NCBI RefSeq assembly: GCF_001649575.2
Contig: NC_051438.1
Location: 5,833,139-5,897,138 of the forward strand
From: Kryptolebias marmoratus
Taxonomy: Eukaryota > Chordata > Actinopteri > Cyprinodontiformes > Rivulidae
Length of the DNA stretch: 64,000 bases
Direction of reading: 5' to 3'
The notes under the pieces were generated by a model. The model saw only the letters and a list, made by a program, of their open reading frames with translations, was not told the origin of the DNA and did no database searches. The translations under genes and the position numbers were made by a program. Position 1 is the stretch's first letter, and the number at the start of each line of letters is the position of its first letter. This document shows, in pieces, positions 11,957-24,374 of this stretch.

Positions 11957-12315
11957 CCATCCATCCATCCATCCATCCATCCATCTTCCGTTTATCCAGG
12001 GTCGGGACGCTGGGGCAGCAGCCTAAGCAGGGAGACCCAGACTTCCCTCTCCCCAGCCACTTGGGCCAGCTCCTCCGGGGGAATCCAAAGGCGTTCCCAG
12101 GCCAGCCAAGACACATAGTCCCTCCAGCGTGTCCTGGGTCTTCCTCTGGGCCTCCTCCCGGTGGGACGTGCCNTCGACGTGGAGGAGCAGCGGCTCTACT
12201 CTGAGTCCCTCCCGGATGGCCGAGCTTCTCACCCTATCTCTAAGGGAGAGCCCAGACACCCTCCGGAGAAAACTCATTTCAGCCGCTTGTATTCGCGATC
12301 TCGTTCTTTCAGTCA
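11957..12315 (-). mobile_element. LINE 3' end with (GATG)n-type tail, part 1 of split copy
   Basis: The minus strand carries TERTRSRIQAAEMSFLRRV and GLSLRDRVRSSAIREGL, the region after the RT. It then degenerates and ends in a tandem tetranucleotide (CCAT on the plus strand, 11957-11984), a known style of 3' tail in teleost non-LTR elements such as Rex3. One N at 12173. It is continuous in protein with 12789-13768 once the LTR between them is discounted. Confidence 0.88.
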
Positions 12316-12788
12316 TGTTGAGAAAACCAAGTTTTTAGTATTCACTCCTTTCAGAGGAATCTCACCTGACCACTTAGTCTCTCTCACTGGATCTTTTGAT
12401 GTTGCAGAAAAGATGGACACACAAAACGAGTCGCAGACCAGAGGTTTAATTACCAATCATACATTTATTTAAACATTCAGCTGAATGGAGACACAACTCA
12501 CCAACAAGAAGAAACAGCAACATGTTCCCAGTTGTGTCTGAGGTGATTCCTCTTTCACCTCCTTTTTATACTATGAACAGCGCCCAAGACCAGGGTTTTC
12601 TGCACACAAACAGCTGCAGCAGCTTGTTTTTCCATCTCAAGGACTGCTACCTAATCTCACTCTGATGAGATGATGTCCTGGAATCTTCAGCCTCCCTCAC
12701 CCCACAGACACAACTGTTTTTTGTGATTATTTTATTATAAGCTAAGCGTAGCCTCATTTTAGAAATATCAAAGTTTGTTTATACTTCA
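12316..12788 (-). mobile_element. Solo LTR inserted in a LINE
   Basis: 473 bp beginning TG and ending CA on the plus strand, flanked by the identical 6-bp CAGTCA (12310-12315 and 12789-12794), as left by retroviral-type integration. On the minus strand it has a TATA-like AGTATAAAAAGG near 12.57 kb and an AATAAA signal (TTTAAATAAATG) further along, in LTR order. No internal gag/pol/env sequence adjoins it, so recombination between two LTRs has removed the body. Whether it is endogenous retrovirus or other LTR element cannot be told. Confidence 0.85.
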
Positions 12789-13768
12789 CAGTCACTACCC
12801 AAAGCTCGTGACCATAGATGAGGGTAGGAACGTAGATCGACCGGTAAATCGAGAGCGTCGCTTTTTGGCTCAGCTCTCTCTTCACCACGACAGATCGGTA
12901 CAGCGCCCGCTTCACTGCAGACGCTGCACCAATCCGCCTGTCGATCTCCCGCTCCATTTTTCCCTCATTCGTGAACAAGACCCCGAGATACTTAAACTCC
13001 TCCNNNNNNNNNNNNNNNNNNNNNNNNNNNNNNNNNNNNNNNNNNNNNNNNNNNNNNNNNNNNNNNNNNNNNNNNNNNNNNNNNNNNNNNNNNNNNNNNN
13101 NNNNNNNNNNNNNNNNNNNNNNNNNNNNNNNNNNNNNNNNNNNNNNNNNNNNNNNNNNNNNNNNNNNNNNNNNNNNNNNNNNNNNNNNNNNNNNNNNNNN
13201 NNNNNNNNNNNNNNNNNNNNNNNNNNNNNNNNNNNNNNNNNNNNNNNNNNNNNNNNNNNNNNNNNNNNNNNNNNNNNNNNNNNNNNNNNNNNNNNNNNNN
13301 NNNNNNNNNNNNNNNNNNNNNNNNNNNNNNNNNNNNNNNNNNNNNNNNNNNNNNNNNNNNNNNNNNNNNNNNNNNNNNNNNNNNNNNNNNNNNNNNNNNN
13401 NNNNNNNNNNNNNNNNNNNNNNNNGACACGGTCGAACGCCTTCTCCAAGTCCACAAAACACATGTAGACTGGTTGGGCGAACTCCCATGCACCCTCAAGG
13501 ACCCTGCTAAGAGTATAGAGCTGGTCCAGTGTTCCACGGCCAGGACGAAAACCACACTGCTCTTCCTGAATCCGAAGTTTGACTATTCGACATACCTTCT
13601 CCAGAACCCCAAATAGACCTTACCAGGGAGGCTTAAGAGTGTGATCCTTCTGTAGTTGGAACACACTCTCCAGTCCCCCTTTTTAAATATGGGGACCACC
13701 ACCCCGGTCTGCCAATCCAGGGGAACTGCCCCCTATGTCCACGCAATATTGCAGGAATGCAGCAGCCC
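12789..13768 (-). mobile_element. LINE reverse transcriptase, part 2 of split copy (with assembly gap)
   Basis: On the minus strand, 13.77-13.43 kb reads CGFRPGRGTLDQLYTLSRVL and MCFVDLEKAFDRV, the RT segment with the first catalytic aspartate. After 421 N (13004-13424), 13.00-12.79 kb reads EEFKYLGVLFTNEGKMEREI and LIYGHELWVVT. The catalytic ADD motif must lie in the gap. The frame above 13.56 kb has stops, so this is an inactive copy. Confidence 0.9.
13004..13424. other. Assembly gap (421 N)
   Basis: Run of N inside the LINE. The flanking protein positions suggest roughly 140 codons of RT are hidden. Confidence 0.99.
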
Positions 13769-14414
13769 CTGTTGCACTAATTACCTGATACCTGCACCTG
13801 TTCCTGTGTTGACTTGAACCCACCTGTTTCTCCAGCTTTCCGGTAGGCTGTCTGTTGCCATTGTCACAGCATTACAGCCAGCTATCACTGGGTTCCTGTT
13901 CCTTTTCCAACCCTGCCTCAGTCTTCTCCCCTTGGCTCTGTAGGTTTTTTTGTTTATTTGTTTGTTTGTTTTTTATTTTGTTTTGTTTTGATGTCTGACC
14001 TTAGTGTGATCTTTCATCTGAGTTCTGGATTTTCTGATTCAATTTTGTTGCCCTTATAGATTTGGATTCTGGGTTTGTGAAAAGGATCTTATTATTATGT
14101 TTGGACATGTATTGGACTCGTGACTTTGCATTTAGGATGTTTGTTGTTTAATTGAATTGTTTTTTCTGCATTCATTAACCTCTCTCCCTTGCTTCTCCTC
14201 AGTTTTTCTGGATTATCTAATAGTTCTACTGTATGAAATCTCTACCAGCTCTCCTCGCCTCTACTCCTTACTGCTAAAATACTTGCAAATCTAGTTTCTC
14301 CATAGATTCACCTGTTCCCACCCATGAAATGTCTCTGAGTTTCCATCCTAAAATCATTACTTACCTTTTGGACGCTGCTAACATGCAAAAAAGCTTTCCG
14401 TAAAACTAGAACTC
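13769..14414. other. No gene; T/C-rich segment
   Basis: Pyrimidine-rich plus strand with TTTG repeats near 13.95 kb and no coding signal. It may be retroelement UTR, but I cannot assign it. Confidence 0.45.
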
Positions 14415-14856
14415 TGTCAGAATCGGTGGAGACAACGGAGGTGAACCCAGTGAGCAGACTCATCTTAAAAAGAAACTAATTTATTGAATTAAATAAAGAA
14501 AACAAAAGCTGATGTGGCAGCACAAGAAAACAAAAAACAAAATTCTAAACTCAGGCAAAAACTAAAACTGACTGGACAGGACCAGGAACGAGCAGAACAG
14601 AAACAGAACAATGAACCAGTGGAGTAGTGGAGAAAGTGACCGAGTTTTTAAACACTGAAGACAACGAGATAAGTGGGAACAGGTGAGTGATACAAATTGT
14701 TGATAGGTGGAGATGGGCGTGACAGAGAGACAAGAGAGTAACTGAGGAGGAGTGAATGGTGACAGAAAATAAAGGCACGAGTAACAAGAACTAAACTAAG
14801 ACGAGGACAGCTGAACACAAACATGAAAACAATAAACAAAAACCCAAAACCTGACA
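14415..14856 (-). mobile_element. Solo LTR of a Ty3/gypsy-type family
   Basis: 442 bp with TGT...ACA ends, flanked by near-identical 5-mers (AACTC and AACTG). The minus strand holds CACGCCCATCTCCACCT, a TTTAAAAACTCG TATA-like block and CAATAAATTAG, in the same order as in the solo LTR at 33713-34137. The two are therefore one family in opposite orientations. No internal domain is present. Confidence 0.8.
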
Positions 14857-14989
14857 AACTGTATATTATTCATCTTTAATAGAGGAGAATAAGAACAACC
14901 CCAGGTTTCTGTTTAGTTCTGTAACTAGACAAAAAAAAGTCCTATCTCTGTTGACCCATGTATCACTATAACTCTAAGTAGTGATGACT

Positions 14990-15897
14990 TAATGAGATTC
15001 TTTATAAATAAAGTTTTTTCAATTAAAGGAAAGATTTACACCATCCTTCCTACTGTTGCCGTTGATTCCTGTCAGATGAGGCAGCTTTAAAAAAGTCACT
15101 AGAACCTGGTTTGTGTTTGGACTGTTTTTGTCCTGTTGAGCTTTATCCAAACCATCAACATGTCTGCTACATACTATCTCAACCAGGCTGTTCGAAGAGG
15201 TGTTTCCCTTAATTAGTATCTCCATTTTGGATCTGCTTAATTTGTCTCTAATGAATGGTTTTGTACCACAGGGCTTTAAGGTTGCTGTAATTAAACTTTC
15301 ACTTAAAAAACTGATATTGATTCAAGAGCTCTGGCCAATTATAGACCTATATCTAATCTCCCATTCATTTAAAAAATATTTTGAAAAAAAATAGTTGTAA
15401 ATCAAGTGTGTGAACATTTGTACAGAAATAATCTGTTTGAGGAGTTTCAGTCACAGTTTGGAGCTCATCATAGCACAGAAACAGTACTGGTGAAAGTTAT
15501 TAATGATATTCTCCTGGCCTCAGACAGTGGACTTGTGTTCATACGTGTCCTGTTAGATCTCAGAGCTGCATTTGATCCAACTGATCACAATATTCTATTA
15601 CATGATATTGGGATTACAGAAATTGCTCTAAAATGGTTTAAATCATATTTATTTGATAGATTCCAGTTTGTTCACGTAAATAATGAATCTTCTTCATACA
15701 CTATAGTTAGTCATGGAGTTCCTCAGGGTTCAGTGCTTGAATTAATACTCTTTCTTTTAATAACTTTACCTAATGAAGGAATATATAGAAAGCATGGAAT
15801 AAATTTTCATTGCTATGCTGATGATACTTACATCTGTTTATCTATGGATTTTGATGAATCTACTTACTTAGGAAGATTACATTATTATTATTAGTAG
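14990..15897 (+). pseudogene. L2-like LINE reverse transcriptase
   Basis: 15406-15894 is open and contains FEEFQSQFGAHHSTETVLVK, LLDLRAAFDPTDHNIL, SHGVPQGSVL and HCYADDTYICLS, the RT core with the catalytic YADD box of an L2/Maui-type non-LTR element. The upstream part (15000-15395) belongs to the same element but has stops and frameshifts (for example LMNGFVPQGFKVAVI near 15250). The copy ends soon after YADD, so the C-terminal region is missing. Confidence 0.92.
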
Positions 15898-17150
15898 TAC
15901 ATCATTTGAGAACATTTGATTACATCACTACATGGAAGTGGTGTTTTCCTGATTTTGGTTGTAAGAAGTCAAATCTTACTTACTTACTTACTTACTTTTA
16001 AGCATAACATTTTTATGTTTTATATGATATGGAGATGGTCAACAACAAATAAGTTTGTGTGCCATGTTTTCAAAATGCAGAAGTGTCCTGTAGACACATT
16101 TCTGCTCACACCCTGATGCTCAGTCAAGCTTTCCTTCTTCAATGATACAACTCTCTGACTCCGACAAAGGCTGGTGCAGTTGTGTGACAACTGTGCTGAT
16201 AAGTATTGTGATTGTAAAAAAACTTTCACTCAGTGCTATTACAGCTGATATTTTCTCCTGTCAGACTTTGACAGCATGAGCTGTCTCTACCAATGATTAT
16301 TTTTTAAATTTTACTCAGTATTAGAGTCATAAAATTTTAAAGTTGGCTTTTGCATCTTTGACTTATTGTTTTTACCACATCGGTGGACGGATGGACGGAT
16401 GGACAGATGGACCGATGGATAACAGGTCAGTTAATAATCAGGATGCCTTCAGTACAAACAGCGCTGTGACCCATGCTCCACCACAGTCCCAGTGTTTGTC
16501 ATGACATTCTCATTACACACAGAACAAGAAATGGACCAGTGAAATAGTTCAATATTACAGTGTGTTTGTATTTACATTGTCACAATCTGTTCCAGTATGT
16601 TTGTGTTTTAACCACTGTGTGTGTGTGCTTCAGTGTATTGGCTGTTGATAAATTGGGACCTCTTTAAAGAACTTATCTCTAAGTGTTGCCGCGATGAGGG
16701 ATGACATCATTTGGATCCCACTGGCTAACTGGCTGCCATGACGACACCTCACCACCCTATCCATTTACCAGATGGCCTGATAGTGTCTGCACACGCGCAC
16801 ACACACACAGCGATAACATATGCCCGGTTGCAGGTGTCTTACAAATAAACACACACTAAAGAACACCTCCTCCCTCCTCTTATCACATCTGAACAGAAAA
16901 AAAGCATTCAGGAGGAAAAAATAAGTATTGATCAAATTAGCAGTTTTTAAAGCATCCCTCATGGATGTCTGACAGTATGTGTGTGGGGGTGTGTGTAGAC
17001 AGTGATAGAATAAGAATGGTTAGAGCAATTTAATGAACCCATCACACTACAAACAAAATGAAAAGGCCATAAGAATGTGCTTCAGTTGCCTTTAAGGTGT
17101 CATGTTTGCTGTCATTATTGGGAGCAGAACCAACACTGTTGAGTCAAGTG
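15898..17150. other. No gene recognised
   Basis: Includes a TTAC tandem at 15974-16000, a GGACGGAT-type tandem at 16384-16420 and a short CA tract at 16792-16810. 16640-16780 is compositionally balanced and could be regulatory, but nothing decisive is visible. Confidence 0.45.
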
Positions 17151-17153
17151 GGT

Positions 17154-17730
17154 GTTTGGATGGAACCTTAAGCAGTGATAGTAGAACAAACACCAGATCT
17201 GTACTTTGAGGTCTGTATGGATAGATGCTGTAAAGTGGTTGGTTGATACGTTGAGCAGTAAAGGTAGAACAAACAAACATCAGAACTAGACACTTCTGTC
17301 TGCACAGATGGAAGCTACGAGTTGTTTGGATGCAACCCTTAGTGGTGATGGTCCAACAAACATTAGATCTGGACCCTCTTGTCTGTATGGATAAATGTTG
17401 TGAGGTGTTCCATCTGTGTAGATGGAACCAGTTGTGGAGGCTGTAATAAACTGAGGAACTTTATTCCCACAACTGCTGGTACTCCATTACAGGGCACGGC
17501 TCTTTGTGCATTCTTCTACTCTGTCCTTCTAACACCGTCTTCTCTGCCCTATTCTGTCACAGTAGCGCCCTCTGGTGACAAAGAGTAATACTGACCCTTT
17601 AGTGGTAATGGAATTTGATTTGGACCCTACTGTTTGCATGGATAGATGCTGTCAGGTGTTTGGACAGAACTTTACCTGGAGCTGGTCAAACAGACATACG
17701 ATCTGTAATGAGCAATAGACAAAAGTAAAG
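17154..17730 (+). repeat. Degenerate ~85-bp tandem repeat interrupted by another repeat
   Basis: Units begin near 17154, 17238, 17324 and 17407 (spacing 84, 86 and 83 bp). Each contains variants of GTTTGGATGGAACC, a TAGTGGTGATGG-like block, AACAAACA-CAGATCTG and CTGTATGGATAGATGCTG. A further unit resumes at about 17595. Between them, 17500-17590 is an end of the unnamed dispersed repeat (TGTCACAGTAGCGCCCTC followed by GTGACAAAGAGTAATA). Confidence 0.7.
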
Positions 17731-17895
17731 AGAGATATAAATGATGCCATACTGGCTTGAAAGTTGCCAAGGCTAACAGAATTTGTGTCGGATGTTGGGG
17801 AACCAGGACATCTGAGGAGGAATGGGCTATGAGAGCAAGACATTCAAACTCTAGCTCCCAACCCAAACTTGAAGGGAAGTGAAACAGGGTGAGAA

Positions 17896-17899
<4 letters not shown>

Positions 17900-17952
<53 letters not shown>

Positions 17953-17953
17953 N
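17900..17953. repeat. (AT)n microsatellite ending at an N
   Basis: Perfect AT repeat of at least 52 bp, with an undetermined base at 17953, so its true length is unknown. Confidence 0.95.
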
Positions 17954-18480
17954 GGGGTATGTATAGTGCTGCTTTGTATTGTAAATGTGCCTAAATGCCA
18001 TTTGAGATTTATATTGTGTATTTAAAATGTGTTATAAAATGGCTTCCCTTTTTAAATATCATACATGTGCTAAAAGATGTGTTGTCTTCTCTTTTTATGT
18101 AAGTATTCTCTTTTTTTATGAAAGAGTTTAAAAGAGTTTTTACATCCCAGTATCATTTACAGTCGTCTTTTTTAATGATGCTCAGTCCGTTTCCTGTTCA
18201 GGGAAGACAGCTCTAGACTTTTATTGATAGGAGTGTCCTGCATGATCAGAGCCACAGTTACTCATTCAAAAAATAAGTGAAATGTCCCTTTAGAGCTTTT
18301 TGCTCTGTCCTAATAGTAGTTTTCAGTGACAAAATAAGCCTAACAAATACTTTTACTAATGATGTGCTATACGTTCTGCCTCTGTGGACCTTATATACTG
18401 CATATTCAGACTGGAAACAATACAAACACACACTGACCTCACTGACCGCATGCAAGTCCTCGCACACACACACACACGCA

Positions 18481-18519
<39 letters not shown>

Positions 18520-18776
18520 ACCGGGACACAAGAGGAAACTTATTAGGTTATTATTTTTCCACCCCATAAAATAGGAATAACTTAAAGCGGTGCTGCAATT
18601 AATAACCCAGCTATAAATCTGAATATTGGACATGAATACTATTCCATATTACACACACACACTCACACACCTACAGGGATCAGCGGGCTGTTTGGGAGCA
18701 GGGAGAATGATAAAGCCATCAGAGAACGTTCTGGATGAAGTGAGACAAACGCCAGTGTGTGCATCAACGCAATGGA

Positions 18777-18816
<40 letters not shown>

Positions 18817-21800
18817 TAAGAATGAGTTCTGCATGGTGGCTTAAACATCAACACAGTGATGCATCCTCCATCTCCCTGTTTAAGGGCTGTTCTCAGTCAT
18901 ACGTGCAGGTTAAATCAGAGCAGTACCCTGTAATGTCCAGCACTGACACACACGCACACACAAACACACACGCACACACACACACATATATTGTACTATG
19001 ATTTACTGCGACCTTGCTGTCTAAACTTACCCAGTATGATGTTTTCAAAAGTCTCCCTAACTAATCCTTCTGGTTTCTTGTGCTTTCTGATCTGGATATT
19101 CTGTATTTCGGATAAAAACTTTACTTTATGTCTTGCCAAGGATGACCAGGTGTCCCTCTTTGAAATTATACAGCCTTTCATCCCTTGTTCTTGTCTTACA
19201 GATTGACATTATGTCCCACATTTTAACTGCCCGTTTCCCTCTGCAGGACAGAAACTCAAATTAGGAATTTTTTTTTTCTGTTCAATGGCTGTGAACCAAG
19301 CAGAAAATGCCTTCATAATAGGAAAGTGTATTTAATGTCATTTAAACTGTGCAGGTTTGATGCAAGTTCAGCTGTTACCATTTTACCTGCCGACCCGAGC
19401 CCAGTGAGCAGCATTTGGATCAGTGGTGTCCAAACAGTTTGGCATGCTGGCCAAAACCGTCAAGTTGAAAGTATTTGTGGGCCCAAAAAAATTTGAATTT
19501 TTGATTAAAAATGTGAAAATAATTTTTCTGTTTTGTATTGATTTTGGTAGAACAGGCGTTCTAAATTGTACATTTGAGAAAAACCCTCACAAACATTGAC
19601 CTTATGAAAAGAAAAGCATTCGATTCCAATTGAATTTGTTGGGTCTAGTGTTCTTTTGTTTTCTTGTGCTTTAAACATACAAATGCCAAATATGAGTCAT
19701 TTTTCTTTAAAAACAGCCAGTAAAAGTTGTGTGGCCTGGTGGTAACCTCTTGAAGTTAAAATTTTGTCAGCCCATAGTTTAAATCCCACCTGCAAGATTT
19801 TACAAAAATCTTCTGGACCCAAACAACCATGGATGGCCTGTTCTCAAAGGGCGGATGAAGCGAAAGTGTAGCTGGTATTTGCTAAAACTGATTCTTTGAA
19901 CTGAACTTTGAAAAAATAAAATGAAGAATTGAACTGTATGTAATTTATGCCCACTCCATCTTCCCTTAATCAAGTCCAATTTTCCTCTTTTGATGAATAA
20001 ATTAAAACCATTTTTAAAACACTGGCTATATTTAACCAAGTTTTATGAATGGTTACCCAAAAGTCTACTTTTTGGTAAAAGTTGGTAAAGGTTTGTGATC
20101 TGCTTACCATAAAATTGGAATAAAAATAATAAACATGGTTAATTAAAAACAATTTTTTTTGCACTTAATTTTGCACATTTAAAGAAGATTTTTTCATACG
20201 TTCATCAGTTAAACCTAAAATTGAATTAATTTTTTTATTTACCCTTTTGATGAGCAAAAGATGTCTGTCTGCATCAGCCTCTCAAGCTGTCAGGGGCTGT
20301 TGTTTTTACTTTACATTTGTCAGCTGATAAGTTGTGATACAGTTGATGTTTTTCCTCATGTGATACCAAGGTACTAGGCTGTTTAAACTGCTTCAGATTA
20401 TCAGCTTATTGACCAGCTATGACCATTTTTACTCTGAATAATCTATCAAGTAATTTTGCAATTAATTGATTTATTAAAACTACTAATCCTTTTTATTTAA
20501 AAAAAACAGAATTGACTATTTTATTTTAGCTAGTTTTATTTTTACCTGTCAACACTGGCTTTTACAATATCCCACAAAATATAATATAACCAATTTACAA
20601 AATATAGGTTTAAAGTTCCAAGTCCAAAATGATCACATTAAGTTCCTATTTCTGTTTTTAAAGACAAGAAACCTGAATATTTTTCATGTTGTAAGGATAC
20701 TTTTTGGAAACTGGAGAGAAGGCTTTTTCTGAATGCAAATTCTGTCAGACAACATATTGTTTCTAACAAAGTCAGGCAGTAGGTCTGTATTTTTGTCACA
20801 AACTTTCACCATTTATTTTAAAACCTAAACTGTAGTTGCAATTTACTTGTGTGTGTAATCTCCAGATATTAGGATAAAATGTTCATACTTCTCTATAAAT
20901 ATTCTGCAGTGTTAGTGTGTGTTTTACCTTTTTGTATTGTTATTGTCCTGTTTAATATATTTTGGTTCATGTAAATATAGGGAAATAGAAAGGAAATTCG
21001 AAACTGAATTAGGTAAATTGTTTTTTTAAAGAAACAGCTCAGGTCCACTTGTGATCCACGCAGCCATGGCTTACTAAAGTTATAAGAGATCGAGAAACCT
21101 TTTCATCATTTCAGAAGGTGGCTTTTTTGGCGCTGCAGACAATGAATTTTACCTTAAAGCTTGGAGTCTGTGCAGTTAAGACCCTTTGCTTTCTGTGAAA
21201 ACAAACCTGAAGCTAATAATTAAGCTGCACATAATCATTATTGTAGTTTGTTAGTTATTCCATGTCTTTGAAGGATGTTAAAAGGAGTTTAACAAACGTC
21301 AGCATTAAGTATTGATGTATTGTCACTGTCATTTTTCAACATTTGAAAATAAAATTCAGTCAGAATTTAGAAAATTAAAAAGTAACTTTAAATTAAAGCA
21401 AAGTAACTGTAATTGATTAGATTTCTTTGATAAAGTAATTGAAATAGTTACACTACTAATACATTTTATTTGTAGTAACTTGTAACCAGTTACATTATAG
21501 TTACAAAGTAACTTTTATCTCGCTATTCTGGGTTTTGCGTCTCTTTTCTTGCTCTGTCCTCTTCTCTCCCCCCGCTCTATGCTCCTACCTCTGCCCGCAC
21601 TGTGTCCCTCTCTTTGTCTGCTCTGTGAACCTGTTGCTCCTCGCTCTGTTTGCTTCTGTCGCTCTCCGCTCTGTGCGCCTCTCTGTCCGCCGCTCTGTTC
21701 ATGTTTCTCTCAATGCTTTCCAAGCAGCAAAGTGCATCAAATCAGCTGTTCCCAATGTGGCAGAACCCCTGTCCCCCAGGGTGAGTCGTTTATCAGAAAA

Positions 21801-22544
21801 GGAAGACAAATTACATTGTCTACCTAAATGCTGCCAGAGTTTTAGGTTTTTAAACTGAAATCCTATGACAATCAGTCATTAACCACAGTGGCAACTTAGC
21901 TAGAGGTGGTAATTTTGGTTCACTTTATGAACTTGGATTAATCTGAGTCACTCATAAAAGCGATCCGGTTCACTTGAATCACTTGAGTGCCAAAAATGAA
22001 TAAAAAGCTTTTGCAGTGGATGTTGGGGATCCATATTTGCATCATTCAGAGGTGTTTGTTTTACAGTTCTACATACCAATGAATTATCAAACAACTTACT
22101 CATGATGGAACAAAGCAAAAGGAACAAAAACATAAAATATGCTAATCAAATATAAGTTAACCAAAATGTTAACTTATGTTAAATGTATGTTATCTGTGTA
22201 AAACATATGTAATCAGGGATCTGACTCATCTAAGTCTGAGAATTCAGCTGTTTTTCCAGCAAGTCTGCTAACTTGTGGACCCTAACCCTAACTCTGCCAG
22301 GGGACATGTAGGATCCAGGTTTATTGAGACCTCAGACTAATAAGTCCTGATTCAATGTGAGAATTCAGATCATTAACCCAGGTGAGTCAGTAACAGAGCA
22401 GATCTAAATTTAGCCTCCAGGCAGACTGAACTTGCCATGAGCCAATGTGGGGAGTAGACGTTCTTGGTGTTTTCCCATTCTATAAAAGCAGAGTATTTCC
22501 TTTCTGACAAGTCTGTCTGCTGATGTTTAGATTTTTTTAAGTCA
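17954..22544. other. No gene; several microsatellites and a MITE-like repeat
   Basis: CA/GT tracts lie at 18462-18522, 18778-18814 and 18946-18989. 19420-19500 begins CAGTGGTGTCCAAAC, a form often seen at hAT-type ends, but no partner end is clear. 21378-21515 is a palindromic-like block with AAAGTAACT at one side and GTTACAAAGTAACTTT at the other. 21540-21720 is pyrimidine-rich with recurring GCTCTGT. The remainder is AT-rich DNA with no credible gene. Confidence 0.5.
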
Positions 22545-22640
22545 AGTCAAATTTATTTATGTAGCAGTTTTCAGCAACAAGGTGGTTCAAAGTGCTTTAC
22601 AGCATGAAAACACAAAAATACAGTCATAAAACACATAAAA
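22545..22640. repeat. High-copy teleost repeat fragment
   Basis: CAAATTTATTTATGTAGCAG, GCAACAAGGTGGTTC and AAAGTGCTTTACAGC match the block at 54480-54535 inside irf2 intron 7 (AAATTTTATTTGTATAGCAC, GCAGCAAGGCATTTC). From memory this motif is very common in fish genomes. The A-rich tail at 22640-22940 has weak tandem CTAAGCTAAAAC-like structure. Confidence 0.6.
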
Positions 22641-22940
22641 AGCTAAGCTAAAACATGAGCTAAGATCATCTAAATAAGATAAATGGGCAAAAGTGATATA
22701 AAAAGCTAATCTAAACTTATCTAAAACAAGTTATACTAAGGATAAACTGAGGAAAACCAAACTAAGATATAATAAACTGATAATAAGCTAACATAAACTA
22801 AAGTAGGATTTAAAAACCTCTGCTGAACAGATCAGAAATGATAAAAGCTAGGATGTACTAAAATAAACTAAGAGTACCAGAAGGCCACAAAGAGTACCAC
22901 AGGCCAACTAAGAGTTAAAACATTTCAATGAAAGGCCAAA

Positions 22941-24298
22941 GGTGTCAAAAGACTAAAAAAAAGTGAACGCAGAAAACATGGCATCACGGCTCACTGGCAA
23001 ACAACCCAACCTTGCAAATGTTTTGAGACATTTTTACAAATGCCATTTGCAATTCGTCACCAACAGTAAAAACCAAGTCAGATCCTGGTTTTACATCACT
23101 TGAAAGTTTCTATTGATCTGAGAAAGTTCCTATTCTGAAGCAGGAGCTAAAAAAGAGCTGATAAATATTGTTATAAGGACTATGAATGGCCACAATACTG
23201 CAAGTATGAAAACAAAAAAACACAGAAAAACTGTCTCCAGTGGCATTAAGGACCTTGGCCTGGTCCTCTGTGGTCTGAAAGCAGTTTGTGTTTGTTGCAG
23301 CAGAGATTGCCCTCCATGTAAACAACCTTCTGATGCACAGCTGACACAATGGGAAAACTCCCAATCTAGCTTTCTTTTGTTTGAACTGCTGTGAAATGTT
23401 TAAGGTTGTTTTTGTGGGTGAGAAATGTAGTCCTGCTGTGAGCATCAGTTAGCTTGGTTTCCCCATCACAAATATCCTCAGTAATTCTTCAGCTCCAACT
23501 GCTGTCTACTACAGATAAAATACTGACCGTTCATCAGTAGCTCACACAACCTGACTTGTAAAATAACATGCCATTCGTTTATGCCAAATGACCATTGGTA
23601 CAGTCCATATATATATGTTCTGATCCTCACTTCTCCACCTCTAACCCTCATGAGATTAGTGATCCAGATGGTGCCAAACATGCTATCATTCTCTCTCATT
23701 ATCTCTGTCTCACACACACACAGTGCTGACAAAGTGGGGTCAGGACCACTGATCACAGCAGCACCTCTACTCCCTCGTTCTCTTTATTTCTGTCCCTCTT
23801 TATGTCTTACCGTACAGCGTTGGCCTTTTTCTGATCTACGTCCTGCAGCTCAGTCTTTTACCTTCACCACTCTCTTCCAGGCCTGCTTCAATTCCCCCTG
23901 AGCAGATACCATCGGAGCAGGACAGAGGAGACGGAACCGCTTTTCTGTTTCACACACTCACACACATCACAGCCCCTCTGTAGGCTGACAGATGAACTGG
24001 GAAAATAAAACAGTTTGTAATGGAGGTAATATGATTTAAAATACTATCTATTAACTCAGATAGGACTGTCAGCTGTGTGTATGTGTGTGGGAGAGATAAA
24101 ACAATGAAGATGGCAGAGAGAATATAATGCTCAACATCTAAATCACACACACAGATTAATTCATCCCATTAGACAACACAGATCTTACCTTTTTTAGAAA
24201 CACACAGAGAGAGAGAGAGAGAGAGAGAGTGAATACTGTTCCAATGTGTCATATGAGCATTCCTGATAAGACATAATAAAATGAGCTCTGAGATATAC

Positions 24299-24374
<76 letters not shown>

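Noticed and set aside
12754..13555. Long open frames through the N gap on both strands
   Set aside because: They are open only because N codons are not stops; the supported coding content is LINE RT on the minus strand.
19420..19800. hAT-like CAGTGGTGTCCAAAC end and a weak tRNA-like B box (AGTTTAAATCCC)
   Set aside because: No matching second terminus, duplication or A box, so neither a DNA element nor a SINE can be defended.
23581..23901. 106-codon plus-strand open frame
   Set aside because: Low-complexity, hydrophobic and serine-rich, no domain or context.
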